Shown one piece after another: positions 45,029 to 55,107 of a stretch of 64,000 nt of DNA. This DNA comes from Sagittula sp. P11 (GTDB lineage Bacteria; Pseudomonadota; Alphaproteobacteria; Rhodobacterales; Rhodobacteraceae): contig NZ_CP021913.1 in the NCBI RefSeq assembly GCF_002814095.1, positions 4,098,501 through 4,162,500 of the forward strand, read 5' to 3'. How positions within the stretch are numbered: position 1 is the first letter of the stretch; each line of letters starts with the position of its first letter. A program made the translations under genes and the position numbers. The notes below the pieces were generated by a model, which saw nothing but the letters and a program-made list of their open reading frames with translations, did no database searches and had not been told where the DNA came from.

Positions 45029-45124
45029 GTCTGTCGGTGTGCCCTTGCGGGCCGCGGTCAAGGCCGCGCGTTCCCTCCTTATATATAGAGTGCGCGCGCA
45101 GCGGCCGTCCGGGCCGCATTCTCC

Positions 45125-45448
45125 TTATATGGAGAAGGACGTGCCGCAGCCGCAGGAGCTGGTGGCGTTCGGGTTGTCGATGGTGAAGCGCGCGCCGATC
45201 AGCTCGTCGGTGAAGTCGATCGTGGCGCCGGACAGGAACGGCAGGGAGACCGGGTCGACCACCACCTTTTCCGGGCCTTCGGCGATGACGAGGTCGTCGG
45301 TCGCGGGGGCGTCGAGGCTGATGTCGTACTGGAAGCCGGAGCATCCGCCGCCTTCGACCGCCACGCGCAGGGCCTTGCCCTGGTCGGCGGCACCGATTTC
45401 GGACAGGCGGGCAAAGGCGCGTTCTGTGACTTTCGGCGGGAGCTGCAT
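45125..45448 (-). CDS. erpA: Iron-sulfur cluster insertion protein, ErpA/IscA family
   Basis: A-type carrier that receives iron-sulfur clusters and inserts them into target enzymes. The 107-residue protein has the three family cysteines: one in GGGCSGFQYDI (about residue 36) and two in the C-terminal SSCGCGTSFSI. DDLVIAEGPEKVVVDP and the middle NPNATSSC block also fit. It starts at ATG 45448. The stop region overlaps a small palindrome TTCTCC-TTATAT-GGAGAA (45119-45136). It is convergent with the repeat operon and divergent from dgt. Confidence 0.93.
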   Translation of the reverse strand: MQLPPKVTERAFARLSEIGAADQGKALRVAVEGGGCSGFQYDISLDAPATDDLVIAEGPEKVVVDPVSLPFLSGATIDFTDELIGARFTIDNPNATSSCGCGTSFSI

Positions 45449-45642
45449 GGATCGGTCCTCGGTTGCGGTCCTTACAGACTTAAGTGCAGGCGGGCGCCGG
45501 GGCAAGATGGGGCGAGGGGATCGGGGCCGCGCGGCGCGCACAGCCGGTCTGCGCGGCCCTGGCCCTTGTTGCGACAAGTTGTTGTTATCGCAGGAACGAG
45601 GCGCTAAGAGACCAACGTCAGATTGTACGGGAGACAGGCCGG

Positions 45643-46845
45643 ATGGGCGCAGTTTACGCAAGCGATCCGGAAACGGCACGCGGGCGGCTTTTCGCGGAGG
45701 ATGAGAGCGCGCACCGTTCCTCTTTCCAGCGCGACCGCGACCGGATCATCCATTCGTCGGCGTTCCGGCGGCTGAAGCACAAGACTCAGGTCTTCATCGA
45801 GCACGAGAGCGACTTCTACCGGACGCGGCTGACGCATTCGATCGAGGTGGCGCAGGTGGCGCGCACCATATCGAACACGCTGGGGTTGAACATCGACCTC
45901 GCGGAGGCGGTGGCGCTGGCGCATGACCTGGGCCACACGCCCTTCGGCCACACCGGGGAGGATGCGCTCGACGGGCTGATGAAGCCCTATGGCGGGTTCG
46001 ACCACAACGCCCAGACGATCCGTATCGTGACCTCGCTGGAACGGCATTATGCCGAGTTCGACGGGCTGAACCTGACCTGGGATACGCTGGAAGGCATCGC
46101 CAAGCACAACGGGCCGCTGACCTCGGGGCCGGACGATCCGGGCGACGATCTGCCCTATGCGCTGAAGGCCTACAACGATGTGCACGACCTGGAGTTGCAC
46201 ACCCATGCCAGCGCCGAGGCGCAGGTGGCGGCCCTGTCGGACGACATCGCCTACAACAACCACGACCTGCACGACGGGCTGCGCGCCGGGCTGTTCTCGG
46301 AGGAGGCCGTGGCCGAGCTGCCGATGGTGGGCGAGGCCTATGCCGAGGTCGACCGGCTGTATCCCGGCACCGACTGGTACCGCCGCCGACACGAGGCGCT
46401 GCGCCGGGTGTTCGGCGTGATGGTCACCGACCTGCTGGACGTGTCGCGGCAGATCCTCGCGGACAGCGGCGCACGGTCCGCGCAGGAGATCCGGGAGCTG
46501 GGCTACCCGGTGATCGCCTTTTCCGACCGGATGGCGCAGGACATCACGGAGTTCCGCAAGTTCCTGTTCACGCGGGTCTATCGCGCGCCGACGGTCATGG
46601 ACCAGCGGCGGCGGGTGACGCAGGCGGTCGACGACCTGTTCCCGATCTTCATGGACGATCCGACCCTGCTGCCGCGGCGCTGGCACAAGGATGTGCAGGC
46701 GGCGCAGGACGAAACCACGCGGGCGCGTCTTGTGGCCGATTACATCGCGGGCATGACCGACCGTTTTGCCCTGCAACAGCATGCCAAGCTGACCGGCACC
46801 GACATTCTGGACGGGCATTGGGAAACCGGGCTTTCCCGGCAGTGA
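45643..46845 (+). CDS. dgt: Deoxyguanosinetriphosphate triphosphohydrolase-like protein (HD family)
   Basis: HD-domain dNTP triphosphohydrolase, which converts dNTPs to the nucleoside and triphosphate. The 400 residues include RLTHSIEVAQVARTI (His), HDLGHTPFGHTGEDAL (HD motif) and DDIAYNNHDLHDGLRAG (second metal Asp), so the metal site is complete. ATG 45643 is preceded by GGGAG. The start is likely but not certain, as the frame is open further upstream. It is typical of the Dgt-like family in alphaproteobacteria, where substrate preference (dGTP or broader) varies. Confidence 0.93.
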   Translation: MGAVYASDPETARGRLFAEDESAHRSSFQRDRDRIIHSSAFRRLKHKTQVFIEHESDFYRTRLTHSIEVAQVARTISNTLGLNIDLAEAVALAHDLGHTPFGHTGEDALDGLMKPYGGFDHNAQTIRIVTSLERHYAEFDGLNLTWDTLEGIAKHNGPLTSGPDDPGDDLPYALKAYNDVHDLELHTHASAEAQVAALSDDIAYNNHDLHDGLRAGLFSEEAVAELPMVGEAYAEVDRLYPGTDWYRRRHEALRRVFGVMVTDLLDVSRQILADSGARSAQEIRELGYPVIAFSDRMAQDITEFRKFLFTRVYRAPTVMDQRRRVTQAVDDLFPIFMDDPTLLPRRWHKDVQAAQDETTRARLVADYIAGMTDRFALQQHAKLTGTDILDGHWETGLSRQ

Positions 46846-46881
46846 CGTCTGTGGCACTTCTGTGACCGAGAGGGTTGCAGA

Positions 46882-47514
46882 GTGTCGGAACAGTCGGGGC
46901 GGTTCGAGGGCAGGGTTGCCGTGGTGGCGGGGGCGGAACATCCGCTTGCCGCATCGCTGTGTCGCCGCATCGCGTCCGAAGGGGGCCGCGTCGTGGCGCT
47001 TGGCCGCAAGCACGATCTCCTTCTCGACGTCGCCCGGGACCACCCCGACCTGATCCAGACGCTGACGCTGGGCGGGATGCCGCACAACGTGGTCGACCTG
47101 CTCAAGGGGAGCTGGAACGGCGAGCCGCTGGATTGTTTCATCGACTGCATGCTGCTGACGGTGGCCGGGGATGCCGCGGCCTCGCGCGAGATGATCGCGC
47201 TGAGCTGGGGGCTGACGGATGCGCTGGAGGGTGGCCTGAAGACCGCCGAGGGCTGCGGAGTCCTGGTCGTGCCGGAGAATTTCACGTCTTCCGATAGTAT
47301 ATCCGGATCAATCAGTTACGATGGTTTGTTAAACCGCTTTGTGAACGCTTCGGGGCGCGGGCGGCGCAGGGCCGTGCGGGTGCTGGACGCGCCCGAAACC
47401 TGGACCGGGGCGGACTGCCTTTCCGCCGGCGACCTTGTGTTGTCCCTTTTCGATGTGACGGAGGCCGAAAACATCGACACAAGAACAGTCGACTGGACAC
47501 CTGTACCGTCCTAG
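46882..47514 (+). CDS. Short-chain dehydrogenase-like protein, probably without catalytic residues
   Basis: A 210-residue protein with a Rossmann-like layout. It opens RFEGRVAVVAGAEHPLAASLCRRIA, read in two blocks, where SDR enzymes have TGxxxGIG, but here the glycines are mostly missing. The YxxxK motif is not found: the expected region reads SISYDGLLNRF. It is shorter than the usual 240-260. It is therefore best called SDR-like and may be a non-enzymatic or cofactor-free relative. The start is GTG 46882. It lies between dgt and an antiporter gene on the same strand, 29 bases before the latter, with no hint of function. Confidence 0.6.
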   Translation: MSEQSGRFEGRVAVVAGAEHPLAASLCRRIASEGGRVVALGRKHDLLLDVARDHPDLIQTLTLGGMPHNVVDLLKGSWNGEPLDCFIDCMLLTVAGDAAASREMIALSWGLTDALEGGLKTAEGCGVLVVPENFTSSDSISGSISYDGLLNRFVNASGRGRRRAVRVLDAPETWTGADCLSAGDLVLSLFDVTEAENIDTRTVDWTPVPS

Positions 47515-47543
47515 GTCTGTCGAAACCACACGGAGAGGGACGA

Positions 47544-49412
47544 ATGGCGGTTGCGGAAACGGCGGGGGCACTGGACCCCGTTCTGGCCTTTGGGCTGGTG
47601 GGGGCGCTTGGCGTGGGCAGCCAGTGGCTGGCCTGGCGGCTGAGGCTTCCGGCCATCGTGCTGATGCTGGCGGCGGGCCTGATCGTCGGCCCGGTGCTGG
47701 GCATTCTGGACCCTGCGGCGCAATTCGGGTCGATGCTTTCGCCGATGATCGCCATCGCCGTGGCCATCATCCTTTTCGAGGGCGGGCTGACGCTGGACCT
47801 CGGCCACCTGAGCGACGCGGCGACGGGTGTGCGGCGGCTGGTGATCATCGGGGCGCCGCTGGGGTGGCTGATGTCGGCCTGCGCGCTGCACTACGTGGCG
47901 GGGCTGTCGTGGGAAAGCTCGGCCGTCTTCGGCGGCATCATGATCGTTACCGGCCCCACGGTGATCGCGCCCCTCTTGCGGCAGGCCAAGCTGGCGAAGC
48001 GCCCGGCGGCGCTCTTGCAGTGGGAGGCCATCGTCAACGATCCGGTCGGCGCGCTGGCGGCGGTCCTGGCCTTCGAGGTGGTCGTGGTTCTGCAGACCGC
48101 CACGGGCGCGGGCCACGCCATCTGGGAGCTGGCGATGGGCATCGGCGTGGCAAGCGCGCTGGGGCTTGCGGGGGGCGCGGGCCTTGCGGCTGCCTTCCGC
48201 CGCGCCTACGTGCCGGAGTACATGAAGGTCCCCGTCCTGTTCGTTGTTTTGCTTGCGGTTTTCGGGCTTGCGGATTCGGTGCTGCATGAAAGCGGGCTGC
48301 TTGCCGTGACGCTGATGGGGCTGTGGATCGCCAACGCCGGGTTGCCGTCCTTCACCGAGCTCTACCGCTTCAAGGAGCACGCGACGGTGCTGCTGGTGTC
48401 GGGCGTGTTCATCCTGCTTGCGGCGGGCATGAGCTTTGACCGGCTGATGGTGCTGGACTGGCGGGCGCTGGTCTTTGTCGCGGTGGTCATCCTGATCGCG
48501 CGCCCGCTGCCGGTGCTGATCGCGCTGGCCTTCACCAACGTGCCCGCGAAGGAGCGGCTTCTGGTCGCCCTGACCGGGCCGCGCGGGGTCGTGCTGGTGG
48601 CCGTCGCCGGGCTGTTCGGCGAGCGGCTGGTGGAGCTGGGCATCCCCGACGGCGACCGCGTGGCGCCGCTGGCCTTTGCGCTGGTGGCGGCGACGGTGGT
48701 GCTGCACGGCTTCACCCTGTCGCCGGTGGCGCGGTTCCTCGGGCTCAGCGCCGGAGAGAAGCCGGGCGTGCTGATCCTTGGCGGATCGCGCTGGTCGGTG
48801 GAACTGGCGCAGGCGCTGCGCAAGCTGGGGCAGGTGGAGAAGAAGGGCGAGAAGGGCGAGGTGAAGAAGTCCGCCGGCCTGCCGGTGATGATCGCCGACC
48901 CGAACCACGCCCGTCTGCGTGGTGCGCGCGAGGCCGGGATCGACGTGTTCTTCGGCGACATCCTGTCGGAGGCCGCGGAGGAACGGGTGGAGCTGATCGC
49001 CTACGAAAAGCTGATCTGCGCCGCCGAGAACGACGCTTACAACACGCTGGTCGCCACCGACCTCGCGCCGGAGTTCGGGCGCGACAACGTCTTTCAGCTG
49101 AAGCGCGTGAAGGAGACGAGTTCGCGCCACCAGCTGCCCGCCACGCTGGGCGGACGGCCGCTGGCGCTGCAGCAGACCTACTTCGAGGCGAACGCGGCTA
49201 TTGCCGAGGGTTACGAGTTCCGCGTCAGCACCCTGTCGGAGGAGTGGAAGCTGGAGAACTGGCGCGAAACGCTGGAGGGCGCCGTGGCCGTGGCCGAGCT
49301 GACCCCCGGCGGGCGGCTGCGCTTCCTTGCCCCTGACGAGGACCCGCAGGACCGCCCCGGCACGCGCATCCTGTCGTTCACCAAGAAGCGGGAGGAGCGG
49401 CGCGAGGCCTGA
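47544..49412 (+). CDS. Cation/proton antiporter (CPA family, NhaP/KefB-like)
   Basis: A 622-residue membrane antiporter. About 12 helices fill residues 10-410, with the family's FEGGLTLDL block near residue 76 and the unwound-helix motif GPTVIAPLLRQ followed by EAIVNDPVGAL near 150-180, whose Asp would carry protons. The last 200 residues are soluble and begin GVLILGGSRWSVELAQAL, a Rossmann-like RCK/TrkA-type regulatory domain. They also include an acidic/lysine-rich loop (KKGEKGEVKK). The ion (Na+ or K+) cannot be told. ATG 47544 has GAGAGG upstream. It ends 69 bases before argS. Confidence 0.88.
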   Translation: MAVAETAGALDPVLAFGLVGALGVGSQWLAWRLRLPAIVLMLAAGLIVGPVLGILDPAAQFGSMLSPMIAIAVAIILFEGGLTLDLGHLSDAATGVRRLVIIGAPLGWLMSACALHYVAGLSWESSAVFGGIMIVTGPTVIAPLLRQAKLAKRPAALLQWEAIVNDPVGALAAVLAFEVVVVLQTATGAGHAIWELAMGIGVASALGLAGGAGLAAAFRRAYVPEYMKVPVLFVVLLAVFGLADSVLHESGLLAVTLMGLWIANAGLPSFTELYRFKEHATVLLVSGVFILLAAGMSFDRLMVLDWRALVFVAVVILIARPLPVLIALAFTNVPAKERLLVALTGPRGVVLVAVAGLFGERLVELGIPDGDRVAPLAFALVAATVVLHGFTLSPVARFLGLSAGEKPGVLILGGSRWSVELAQALRKLGQVEKKGEKGEVKKSAGLPVMIADPNHARLRGAREAGIDVFFGDILSEAAEERVELIAYEKLICAAENDAYNTLVATDLAPEFGRDNVFQLKRVKETSSRHQLPATLGGRPLALQQTYFEANAAIAEGYEFRVSTLSEEWKLENWRETLEGAVAVAELTPGGRLRFLAPDEDPQDRPGTRILSFTKKREERREA

Positions 49413-49481
49413 GGGCGCAGTGACACGTTTGACGCGCGCGGCCAAAGTGATAGAGGAGGCGCCAATCCTTGGAGCCTGAAC

Positions 49482-51224
49482 ATGAACCTCTTTGCCGATA
49501 TCCGCGCGCTTGTCCTCGATTCCATCGCGACCCTCGTGACCGAGGGTGTGCTGCCTGACGGTCTCAATACCGATGCCGTGACGACGGAGCCTCCGCGAGA
49601 TCCGGCGCATGGCGACATGGCGACCAACGCGGCGATGGTGCTGGCCAAGCCGGCAAGGCAGAAGCCGCGCGACATCGCGGAGGCGCTGGCGGCGAAGCTG
49701 GCGGACGATCCGCGCGTGTCGAGCGCCGAGGTGGCGGGCCCGGGCTTCCTGAACCTGCGGCTCGAGCCGTCGGTCTGGCAGACGCTGCCCAAGGCGATCC
49801 TCGGCAACGGCACCGCCTATGGCCGGTCGGACATGGGCAAGGGCGAGAAGGTCAACGTCGAGTATGTCTCGGCCAACCCCACGGGGCCGATGCACGTGGG
49901 CCACGCGCGGGGTGCCATCGTGGGCGACGCCATGGCCTCGCTTCTGGCTTACGCGGGTTATGACGTGACCCGCGAATACTACATCAACGACGGCGGCGCG
50001 CAGGTCGACGTGCTGGCGCGGTCCGTCTACCTGCGCTACCAGGAGGCGCACGACCTGTCGGTCGACTGGCCGGAGGGCAGCTATCCCGGCGACTACCTGA
50101 TCCCGGTGGGCGAAGCGCTGAAGGACAAGGTCGGCGACATCTGGCTGGACGCGCCCGAGAAGGTCTGGCTGCCGGAGGTGCGCGAGTTCGCGACCGAGGC
50201 GATGATGGACCTGATCCGCGACGATCTGGCCGCGCTTGGCGTGCACATGGATGTCTTCTTCTCCGAGAAGTCTCTTTACGGCACCGGCCGGATCGAGGCG
50301 GCGATCGACGCGCTTAAGGAAATGGGGCTGATCTACTGGGGCGTCCTGCCGAAGCCCAAGGGCAAGACGGACGAGGACTGGGAAGAGCGCGAGCAGTGGC
50401 TTTTCAAGTCGACCGAGTTCGGCGACGACGAGGACCGCCCGGTGATGAAGGCCGATGGTTCGTGGGCGTATTTCGCGCCGGACATCGCCTATCACTACGA
50501 CAAGGTGCAGCGCGGCTTCGACCTGCTGATCAACATCTTCGGCGCCGATCACGGCGGTTACGTCAAGCGGCTGAAGGCGGTGGTCAAGGCGCTGAGCCAG
50601 GACCGCGTGTCGCTGGACATCAAGCTGATCCAGCTGGTGAAGCTGTTCAAGAACGGCGCGCCGTTCAAGATGTCGAAGCGGGCAGGGACCTTCATCACGC
50701 TGCGCGACCTCGTGGACGAGGTGGGCTCGGACGTGGCGCGGTTCCACATGCTGACGCGGAAATCCGATGCGGCGCTGGACTTCGACTTCGACAAGGTGGT
50801 CGAGCAGTCGAAGGAGAACCCGGTGTTCTACGTGCAGTACGCCCATGCGCGGATCTGTTCGGTGCTGCGCAAGGCCGGGGCCGAGGGCATCGACGTGTCC
50901 GACGCGACGCTTGCCGCGCAGGACCTGTCCGGCATGACCCATCCGGCGGAACTGCACCTTGCCGCGAAGCTTGCCGAATGGCCGCGGCTGGTCGAGATCG
51001 CCGCCCGCACGCACGAGCCGCACCGGGTGGCGACCTACCTGGGCGAACTGGCGTCGGACCTGCACGGGCTGTGGAACCGGGGCAACGACGAACCGGCGCT
51101 GCGTTTCCTGCAGGATGACCCTGTTGCAACACAGTCGAAAATCGCGCTGGCACGCGCCACGGCGGTTGTGATTTCCGCAGGCCTTGGTATCTTGGGCGTG
51201 ACCCCGGTGGAAGAAATGCGCTGA
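49482..51224 (+). CDS. argS: Arginyl-tRNA synthetase
   Basis: Class I aminoacyl-tRNA synthetase charging tRNA-Arg. The 580 residues carry the HIGH-type motif [12 protein letters not shown] (about 138-149) and the KMSKS-like motif [13 protein letters not shown] (about 395-407). Both are intact. The N-terminal domain is the ArgRS-specific Add-1 region, and the C-terminal DALR anticodon domain begins near 450 ([17 protein letters not shown]). A very long open frame on the opposite strand across this region is a G+C artefact. The start is ATG 49482. Confidence 0.96.
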   Translation: MNLFADIRALVLDSIATLVTEGVLPDGLNTDAVTTEPPRDPAHGDMATNAAMVLAKPARQKPRDIAEALAAKLADDPRVSSAEVAGPGFLNLRLEPSVWQTLPKAILGNGTAYGRSDMGKGEKVNVEYVSANPTGPMHVGHARGAIVGDAMASLLAYAGYDVTREYYINDGGAQVDVLARSVYLRYQEAHDLSVDWPEGSYPGDYLIPVGEALKDKVGDIWLDAPEKVWLPEVREFATEAMMDLIRDDLAALGVHMDVFFSEKSLYGTGRIEAAIDALKEMGLIYWGVLPKPKGKTDEDWEEREQWLFKSTEFGDDEDRPVMKADGSWAYFAPDIAYHYDKVQRGFDLLINIFGADHGGYVKRLKAVVKALSQDRVSLDIKLIQLVKLFKNGAPFKMSKRAGTFITLRDLVDEVGSDVARFHMLTRKSDAALDFDFDKVVEQSKENPVFYVQYAHARICSVLRKAGAEGIDVSDATLAAQDLSGMTHPAELHLAAKLAEWPRLVEIAARTHEPHRVATYLGELASDLHGLWNRGNDEPALRFLQDDPVATQSKIALARATAVVISAGLGILGVTPVEEMR

Positions 51225-51362
51225 CACAAGGCGCGCGCCTCCGGGTCCGACAGGCGCTTTTCCAATTCTCTTGGGCTGGTCCGCAGGGCCGGTGGCGTCG
51301 TTAATAAGGACGAGCAGCATCACCTTGCCGGCAATGTACTGGCGGGGGAACACGAGGCAGAC

Positions 51363-52487
51363 ATGGCGGACTATTCCTATGACGCGGGGCGCATTGCGCC
51401 TGTTTCCGGGCATTTCCAGCGCGGTGGCCACCGTTACGACGGCGGATACGGTGCCGATTACGGCGTGCAGGATCATGGCGCTGCGGCGCAGGTCCGGGCC
51501 GTTTCGATGACCAACCTTCTGGGGGCCGTGGCGTCCCTGGCGCTGGTGGTGGGTGTCGGCATCTGGGGTTACGGCGTGATGGCGCGCGACGTCAGCGGCG
51601 TGCCGGTCGTGCGCGCGGCCTCCGGCCCGATGCGCGTGGCGCCCGAAGATCCGGGCGGCACGCTGGCCGATCATCAAGGGCTGGCGGTGAACGCCGTGGC
51701 GGGGCAGGGCTCGGCCGAGGGACCGGCGCAGCAGCTTTTGCTTGCACCGCGCCCGGCGGGGCTGGCGGCAGAAGACGTGGCCACGGGCGCGCTGTCGCTG
51801 GCGCTGCAACAGGACGCGGAGGCGATTGCCGAGGCCGAGGCTTTCGCGGCCATGGACGCCGTGACGCCCGCCGTGATGTCGACGCAATCCGGTGAGGATG
51901 CAGAAAACGACCCGATCCTTGCACTGGCAGCCCAGATCGCGGCCGAGAGCGAGCCGCTTTCGCCGCTTGCGCCCGGCGCGGACAACCCGGTGGTGACGGC
52001 GGTGCAGGACGTGTCGTCCTCCGGCGCGCTCGATATCTTCCCCGAAGACGAATACGCCGACGAGGAAGCCGCCGAGGCGCAGATGCCGAAGCCCGGGCCG
52101 GGTCTTGGCCGGTCGCTCAGGCCCAAGCTGCGGCCGTCGGGCTTGCAGGTGGCTTCGGTCGGTCCGGTGGATGCGGATGTGATCGCCGCCGCCGTGGCCA
52201 GCGTCACGAAGGAGATCGACCCGGCGTCGCTGCCCGCGGGCACGCGTCTGGTGCAGATCGGCGCCTTCGACAGCGCCGAGACAGCGCGGTCGGAATGGAC
52301 GCGTCTGGAGGCGCGCTTCGGCGACTTCATGGACGGCAAGGGCCGGGTGATCCAGCAGGCGACTTCGGGCGGGCGCACGTTCTACCGCCTGCGGGCCGAG
52401 GGCTTTGTCGACCTGTCCGATGCGCGGCGCTTCTGCGCGGCCTTCGTCGCCGAGAAGGTGGACTGCATCCCGGTGGTCACGCGATGA
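51363..52487 (+). CDS. SPOR domain protein with one membrane helix
   Basis: A 374-residue bitopic protein with a cytoplasmic N-terminus of about 48 residues, one membrane helix (LLGAVASLALVVGVGIWGYG), a long low-complexity acidic periplasmic linker, and a C-terminal SPOR domain of about 75 residues. The domain starts at RLVQIGAFDSAETARSEW and ends DLSDARRFCAAFVAEKVDC. SPOR domains bind glycan strands stripped of peptides at the division septum. Together with nagZ, which starts inside its stop codon (4-base overlap), and scpAB further on, this is a conserved alphaproteobacterial gene order after argS. Confidence 0.88.
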   Translation: MADYSYDAGRIAPVSGHFQRGGHRYDGGYGADYGVQDHGAAAQVRAVSMTNLLGAVASLALVVGVGIWGYGVMARDVSGVPVVRAASGPMRVAPEDPGGTLADHQGLAVNAVAGQGSAEGPAQQLLLAPRPAGLAAEDVATGALSLALQQDAEAIAEAEAFAAMDAVTPAVMSTQSGEDAENDPILALAAQIAAESEPLSPLAPGADNPVVTAVQDVSSSGALDIFPEDEYADEEAAEAQMPKPGPGLGRSLRPKLRPSGLQVASVGPVDADVIAAAVASVTKEIDPASLPAGTRLVQIGAFDSAETARSEWTRLEARFGDFMDGKGRVIQQATSGGRTFYRLRAEGFVDLSDARRFCAAFVAEKVDCIPVVTR

Positions 52488-53464
52488 GCCGCTTCGGCGC
52501 GGCCATCCTTGGCTGCGCGGGGCTTGAGCTGACGGCGGACGAGAAGGCGCTCTTCAGGGAAGTGCGCCCTTTCGGATTCATCCTGTTCGCCCGCAACATC
52601 GAGAGCGCGGATCAGGTCCGGGCACTGTGCGACGCGCTGCGCGCGGCGGCGGGTTTCGACGCGCCGGTGTTCATCGACCAGGAAGGCGGGCGCGTGCAGC
52701 GTCTGCGGGCGCCGCTCGCGAAGGAGTTCCGGCCGCCGCTGGAGGACGTGGCGCTGGGGCCGCGGGCCTTCTGGCTGCGCGCCCGGCTGATCGCGCATGA
52801 GCTGCGGTCCATGGGCATCGATGGCAACTGCATTCCGACGCTGGACGTGGCCCGCGACGAGACCCATCCGATCCTGCGCAACCGCTGCTACGGCACCGAT
52901 GTGGAGACCGTGGTGCGCCATGGCCGCGCGGTGGCCGACGGGCTGTTCACGGGCGGCGTGCTGCCGGTGATGAAGCACATCCCCGGCCATGGCTTGGGCA
53001 CGCTGGACAGCCACAAGGACCTGCCGCGCGTCGGAGCGCCGCGAGATGTGCTCGACCATACCGATTTTGCCGCCTTTCGTGCACTGAACGACCTGCCCCT
53101 GGGCATGACGGCACATCTGGTGTTCGAGGAGATCGACCCGCAACCGGCGACGATCTCGGAGGTGATGGTGAAGATTATCCGGGACGAGATCGGGTTTGAC
53201 GGCCTGCTGATGACCGACGACATCTCGATGGAGGCGCTGAGCGGCACGGTGCGCGAACGCGGTGCGGCGGCGCTGGCGGCGGGCTGCGACCTTGTCCTGC
53301 ACTGCAACGGTGCCTTCGACGAGATGGTGTCGATCTGGCAGCGCTGCGGAGAGATGACCCCGGCGGCACAGACCCGCGCAGAGGCGGCGCTGGCCGCCCG
53401 CCGCGCGCCCGACGATGTTGACATCGCGGCGCTGGAGGCTGAATTTGACGCCTTGACCGCGTGA
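52484..53464 (+). CDS. nagZ: Beta-N-acetylhexosaminidase NagZ
   Basis: Cytoplasmic GH3 hexosaminidase that removes GlcNAc from anhydro-muropeptides during cell-wall recycling. The 326-residue enzyme has the family 3 motifs KHIPGHGLGTLDSHKDLP (the recycling-type His in the flexible loop, near 165-182) and MTDDISMEALSG, whose first Asp is the nucleophile. FIDQEGGRVQRLRAP is the third conserved block. The start ATG 52484 overlaps the SPOR gene stop. The gene is closely followed by scpA. Confidence 0.95.
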   Translation: MSRFGAAILGCAGLELTADEKALFREVRPFGFILFARNIESADQVRALCDALRAAAGFDAPVFIDQEGGRVQRLRAPLAKEFRPPLEDVALGPRAFWLRARLIAHELRSMGIDGNCIPTLDVARDETHPILRNRCYGTDVETVVRHGRAVADGLFTGGVLPVMKHIPGHGLGTLDSHKDLPRVGAPRDVLDHTDFAAFRALNDLPLGMTAHLVFEEIDPQPATISEVMVKIIRDEIGFDGLLMTDDISMEALSGTVRERGAAALAAGCDLVLHCNGAFDEMVSIWQRCGEMTPAAQTRAEAALAARRAPDDVDIAALEAEFDALTA

Positions 53465-53474
53465 AGGGTGTCCG

Positions 53475-54269
53475 ATGGACGAAACCACCGCAGAGCCGGA
53501 ACTGCCGCTTTCCGTCGCCGATCGCATGGCGGCGGAGGCTCTGGTCGTGGACGTGGAGGGCTTCGAGGGGCCGCTGGACCTGCTGCTGAACATGGCGCGC
53601 ACGCAGAAGGTGGACCTGCGCCAGATCAGCGTGCTGGAACTGGCGCGGCAGTACCTCGTCTTCGTCGAGAAGGCCAAGGCGCTGCGGATCGAGCTGGCGG
53701 CGGATTACCTCGTGATGGCGGCTTGGCTGGCGTTCCTGAAATCGCGCCTGCTGCTGCCCCCCGATCCGGCGGAGGAAGGCCCCTCGGGCGAGGATCTGGC
53801 GGCGCATCTGGCGTTCCAGCTTGAGCGGTTGCAGGCGATGCGCGAGGTGGCGGCAAAGCTGATGGCGCGCGACAGGCTGGGCCGCGACTTTTTTGCCCGC
53901 GGCGTCCCCGAAGAGATGGAGCGCGTGCGCAAGGTGGTCTACACCGCCTCGTTGCTGGACCTGATGCAGGGCTATGCGCGCATCCGCACCCGAGACGAAT
54001 TCCGGCCCTTCGTGATGGACCGGGACAAGGTGTTCACCATGGAGCAGGCGCTGGACCGGATTCGCGGCATGATCGGCTTTGCGGGGCAGTGGACCGACAT
54101 TCAGGGCTACCTGCCCGAGGGCTGGAGCGAGGACCCGGTGATGTGGCGCTCGGCCACGGCGGCGACGTTCGCGGCCTCGCTGGAACTGGTGAAGGAAGGC
54201 AAGGCGGAGATCCGGCAGAGCGGCACGTTCGAGCCGATCCAGCTGCGCCGCCGGGAGGGCCGGGAATGA
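53475..54269 (+). CDS. scpA: Segregation and condensation protein A
   Basis: ScpA is the kleisin that bridges SMC dimers in the bacterial condensin. The 264 residues include the conserved FEGPLDLLLNMARTQKVDL block (about 30-48), which contacts SMC through the N-terminal helices, a central acidic variable region, and a C-terminal winged-helix part. The start is ATG 53475, ten bases after nagZ. It overlaps scpB by 4 bases, as in most genomes. No smc gene is in the window. Confidence 0.95.
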   Translation: MDETTAEPELPLSVADRMAAEALVVDVEGFEGPLDLLLNMARTQKVDLRQISVLELARQYLVFVEKAKALRIELAADYLVMAAWLAFLKSRLLLPPDPAEEGPSGEDLAAHLAFQLERLQAMREVAAKLMARDRLGRDFFARGVPEEMERVRKVVYTASLLDLMQGYARIRTRDEFRPFVMDRDKVFTMEQALDRIRGMIGFAGQWTDIQGYLPEGWSEDPVMWRSATAATFAASLELVKEGKAEIRQSGTFEPIQLRRREGRE

Positions 54270-54949
54270 ACGATCTGCCGGAGACCGGCGACGAGACCGA
54301 AACAGACGAGCCGATCCGCGACTCGCTGTTCGAGGCGCCGCCCATGGGCGAGCAGGAGCGCATGGTGGAGGCGATCCTCTTTGCCAGCGCGGAAGCGGTG
54401 ACGGTCAGGGACCTGGGCGACCGGATGCCCCACGGCTGCGATCCGGCGGAGGCGCTCGTGCACCTGCGCAAGCGCTACGAGGGGCGCGGCGTGCGCGTGG
54501 TGCGCGTGGGTGACGCCTGGGCGATCCGCACGGCGCCGGACCTTGGCTACCTGATGCAGCGCGAGACGGTGGAGACCCGCAAGCTGTCGCGTGCGGCGGT
54601 GGAGACGCTGGCGATCATCGCCTATCACCAGCCGGTGACGCGGGCGGAAATCGAGGAAATCCGGGGGGTTGCCGTGTCGCGCGGCACGGTCGACCAGCTG
54701 ATCGAGATGGACTGGATCCGCTTCGGCCGCCGCCGGATGACGCCGGGCCGCCCGGTGACATTCGTGGTGACGCAGGGCTTCCTCGACCACTTCGGGCTGG
54801 AATCGGCGCGCGATCTGCCCGGGCTGGCGGAGCTGCGGTCGGCCGGTCTGCTGGAAAGCCGTCCCTCGCCGATCGGGCCGATGGGCGACGAAAGCGACCC
54901 GGACGAGATGGAGGCGGGCGAAGGCCAGTCCGAACTGTTCGAGGATTGA
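54266..54949 (+). CDS. scpB: Segregation and condensation protein B
   Basis: ScpB dimers bind the kleisin ScpA and complete the SMC-ScpAB complex. The 227-residue protein has two winged-helix domains. The block VEAILFASAEAVTVRDL (33-49) opens the first, and LAIIAYHQPVTRAEIEEIRG (about 112-131) is the family signature in the second, followed by RGTVDQLIEMDWIRF. It starts at ATG 54266 inside the scpA stop. The C-terminal tail is acidic. Confidence 0.95.
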   Translation: MNDLPETGDETETDEPIRDSLFEAPPMGEQERMVEAILFASAEAVTVRDLGDRMPHGCDPAEALVHLRKRYEGRGVRVVRVGDAWAIRTAPDLGYLMQRETVETRKLSRAAVETLAIIAYHQPVTRAEIEEIRGVAVSRGTVDQLIEMDWIRFGRRRMTPGRPVTFVVTQGFLDHFGLESARDLPGLAELRSAGLLESRPSPIGPMGDESDPDEMEAGEGQSELFED

Positions 54950-55107
54950 GGACAATTCCGCGTGTTCGCCCAATATTGGACGCAATTTCGCGGTATGGTC
55001 AGGCAAGTTCCACGCGGGGCCATGGGCGCGATCCGAACCGGGTGCCCGTGGCTACAACATTATCCAGCAGGTGCGGGCGAGGGCGCCGCATCGGACAGGA
55101 GACAGGC

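Noticed and set aside
47511-51887. Minus-strand open frame of 1458 codons across the antiporter and argS genes
   Set aside because: It is antisense to two well-supported genes, has no recognisable domain, and its His/Arg/Gln-rich composition is what the reverse frame of G+C-rich coding DNA gives.
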